Shown here piece after piece: positions 5,820-6,476 of a stretch of 6,476 nt of DNA. A model generated the notes under the pieces. The model worked only from the letters and a program-made list of their open reading frames with translations. It made no database searches and was not told the DNA's origin. Each line of letters opens with the position of its first letter. The stretch's first letter is position 1. The DNA is from UBA1227 sp964539045 (GTDB lineage: Bacteria > Bacillota > Clostridia > Oscillospirales > Acutalibacteraceae), in assembly GCA_964539045.1 (NCBI GenBank), contig CAZIHW010000145.1, forward strand, positions 1-6,476. Reading direction: 5' to 3'. Both the position numbers and the translations under genes were made by a program.

Positions 5820-6476
5820 ATGAATAATAGAGAAAACAGAAGGATAGAGACGACTTGCATTCAAGGTGGTTATATTCCGGGAAACGGAGAACCCAGACAG
5901 ATACCTATAATACAAAGCACGACTTTTAAGTATGATACATCAGAGGATATGGGTAAACTCTTTGATCTTGAGGCTTCAGGTTATTTCTATTCAAGACTCC
6001 AGAATCCTACATGCGATATGGTAGCTGCGAAAATCGCAGAACTAGAGGGCGGCTCTGCCGCTATGCTCTTAGGATCCGGACAGGCAGCAAACTTCTTCGC
6101 CGTATTTAACATAGCTGAGGCCGGCTCACATGTGGTGGCTTCGAACAGTATCTATGGCGGAACATACAATTTATTTGCCGTTACCATGAAAAAGATGGGT
6201 ATAGACTTTACTTTTGTTGATCCGGATTGTACGGAGGATGAACTCAATGCAGCTTTCAGAGAAAATACGAAGGCTGTGTTCGGCGAAACAATAGCCAATC
6301 CGGCACTTACGGTTTTGGATATAGAAAAATTCGCAAAGGCTGCACATGCGCACGGTGTCCCTCTTATCGTGGACAATACATTTGCAACGCCTGTAAATTG
6401 CAGACCGTTTGAGTGGGGCGCAGATATTGTAACGCACTCAACTACAAAATACATGGACGGCCATGGCTCTACAGTG
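5820..6476 (+). CDS. metY: O-acetylhomoserine sulfhydrylase (PLP enzyme), 3' end cut by window
   Basis: The frame from ATG 5820 is open to the window end (219 codons), about half of the usual 425-430 residues. The Cys/Met-metabolism PLP enzymes make homocysteine from O-acetylhomoserine and sulfide, feeding methionine synthesis. Visible PLP-site residues are YSR (57-59) followed by NPT, the SGQ phosphate-binding turn (86-88), Y112 in the SIYGG block that stacks on the cofactor, D185 in VDNTFATP, and the Schiff-base lysine K210 in HSTTKYMDGHG. The N-terminal part up to YSRLQNPT resembles MetY more than cystathionine gamma-synthase or methionine gamma-lyase, but those cannot be fully excluded from half a protein. 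GAGGGGG (5806-5812 region) lies about seven bases before the ATG. The gap after glnS is 30 bp with no terminator, so co-transcription is likely. Confidence 0.87.
   Translation, partial: MNNRENRRIETTCIQGGYIPGNGEPRQIPIIQSTTFKYDTSEDMGKLFDLEASGYFYSRLQNPTCDMVAAKIAELEGGSAAMLLGSGQAANFFAVFNIAEAGSHVVASNSIYGGTYNLFAVTMKKMGIDFTFVDPDCTEDELNAAFRENTKAVFGETIANPALTVLDIEKFAKAAHAHGVPLIVDNTFATPVNCRPFEWGADIVTHSTTKYMDGHGSTV

Noticed and set aside
6152..6454. Minus-strand open frames of 100 and 88 codons near the right edge.
   Set aside because: They are opposite the PLP-site part of metY, whose frame is open and carries all catalytic residues.

Overview
The window looks like chromosomal DNA of a moderate-GC, low-complexity Firmicute, most likely of the class Clostridia and plausibly Lachnospiraceae. 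The reasons are the long clostridial form of glutamyl-tRNA synthetase (about 550 residues with an N-terminal extension), AGGAGG-like ribosome binding sites, close matches to sigma-A promoters, and mixed AT-rich codon use. The species cannot be fixed from the sequence alone. I see no tRNA, rRNA, CRISPR array, insertion sequence or prophage gene, and no strong sign of an undescribed system.

Layout: (1) Positions 1-659 on the minus strand hold the first 219 codons of a protein tyrosine phosphatase of the NFRDLGG / HC-x5-R type; its C-terminus lies outside the window. (2) A 212-bp divergent intergenic region (660-871) has one candidate promoter per direction and a GC-rich patch with an iterated GGCTC motif in the phosphatase leader. 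(3) A single FAD-dependent oxidoreductase gene (872-2215, plus strand) ends at a strong Rho-independent terminator. (4) A 213-bp intergenic region (2216-2428) holds that terminator, a separate 9-bp inverted repeat, an almost consensus promoter (TTTACA-17-TATAAT), and an 11-nt direct repeat. (5) A plus-strand run of gltX (glutamyl-tRNA synthetase), glnS (glutaminyl-tRNA synthetase) and metY (O-acetylhomoserine sulfhydrylase, cut by the window end) follows with gaps of 34 and 30 bp and no terminator between the genes, so it is probably one operon.

The working logic of the operon is charging of tRNA-Glu and tRNA-Gln by dedicated synthetases, which means the organism has a direct route to Gln-tRNA. 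A sulfur-assimilation/methionine enzyme is attached downstream. The most unusual local structure is at the gltX-glnS junction. A near-perfect 17-bp tandem duplication doubles the ribosome binding site, and a 15-bp tandem duplication directly after it doubles the start codon and the first five codons of glnS, leaving several candidate starts.
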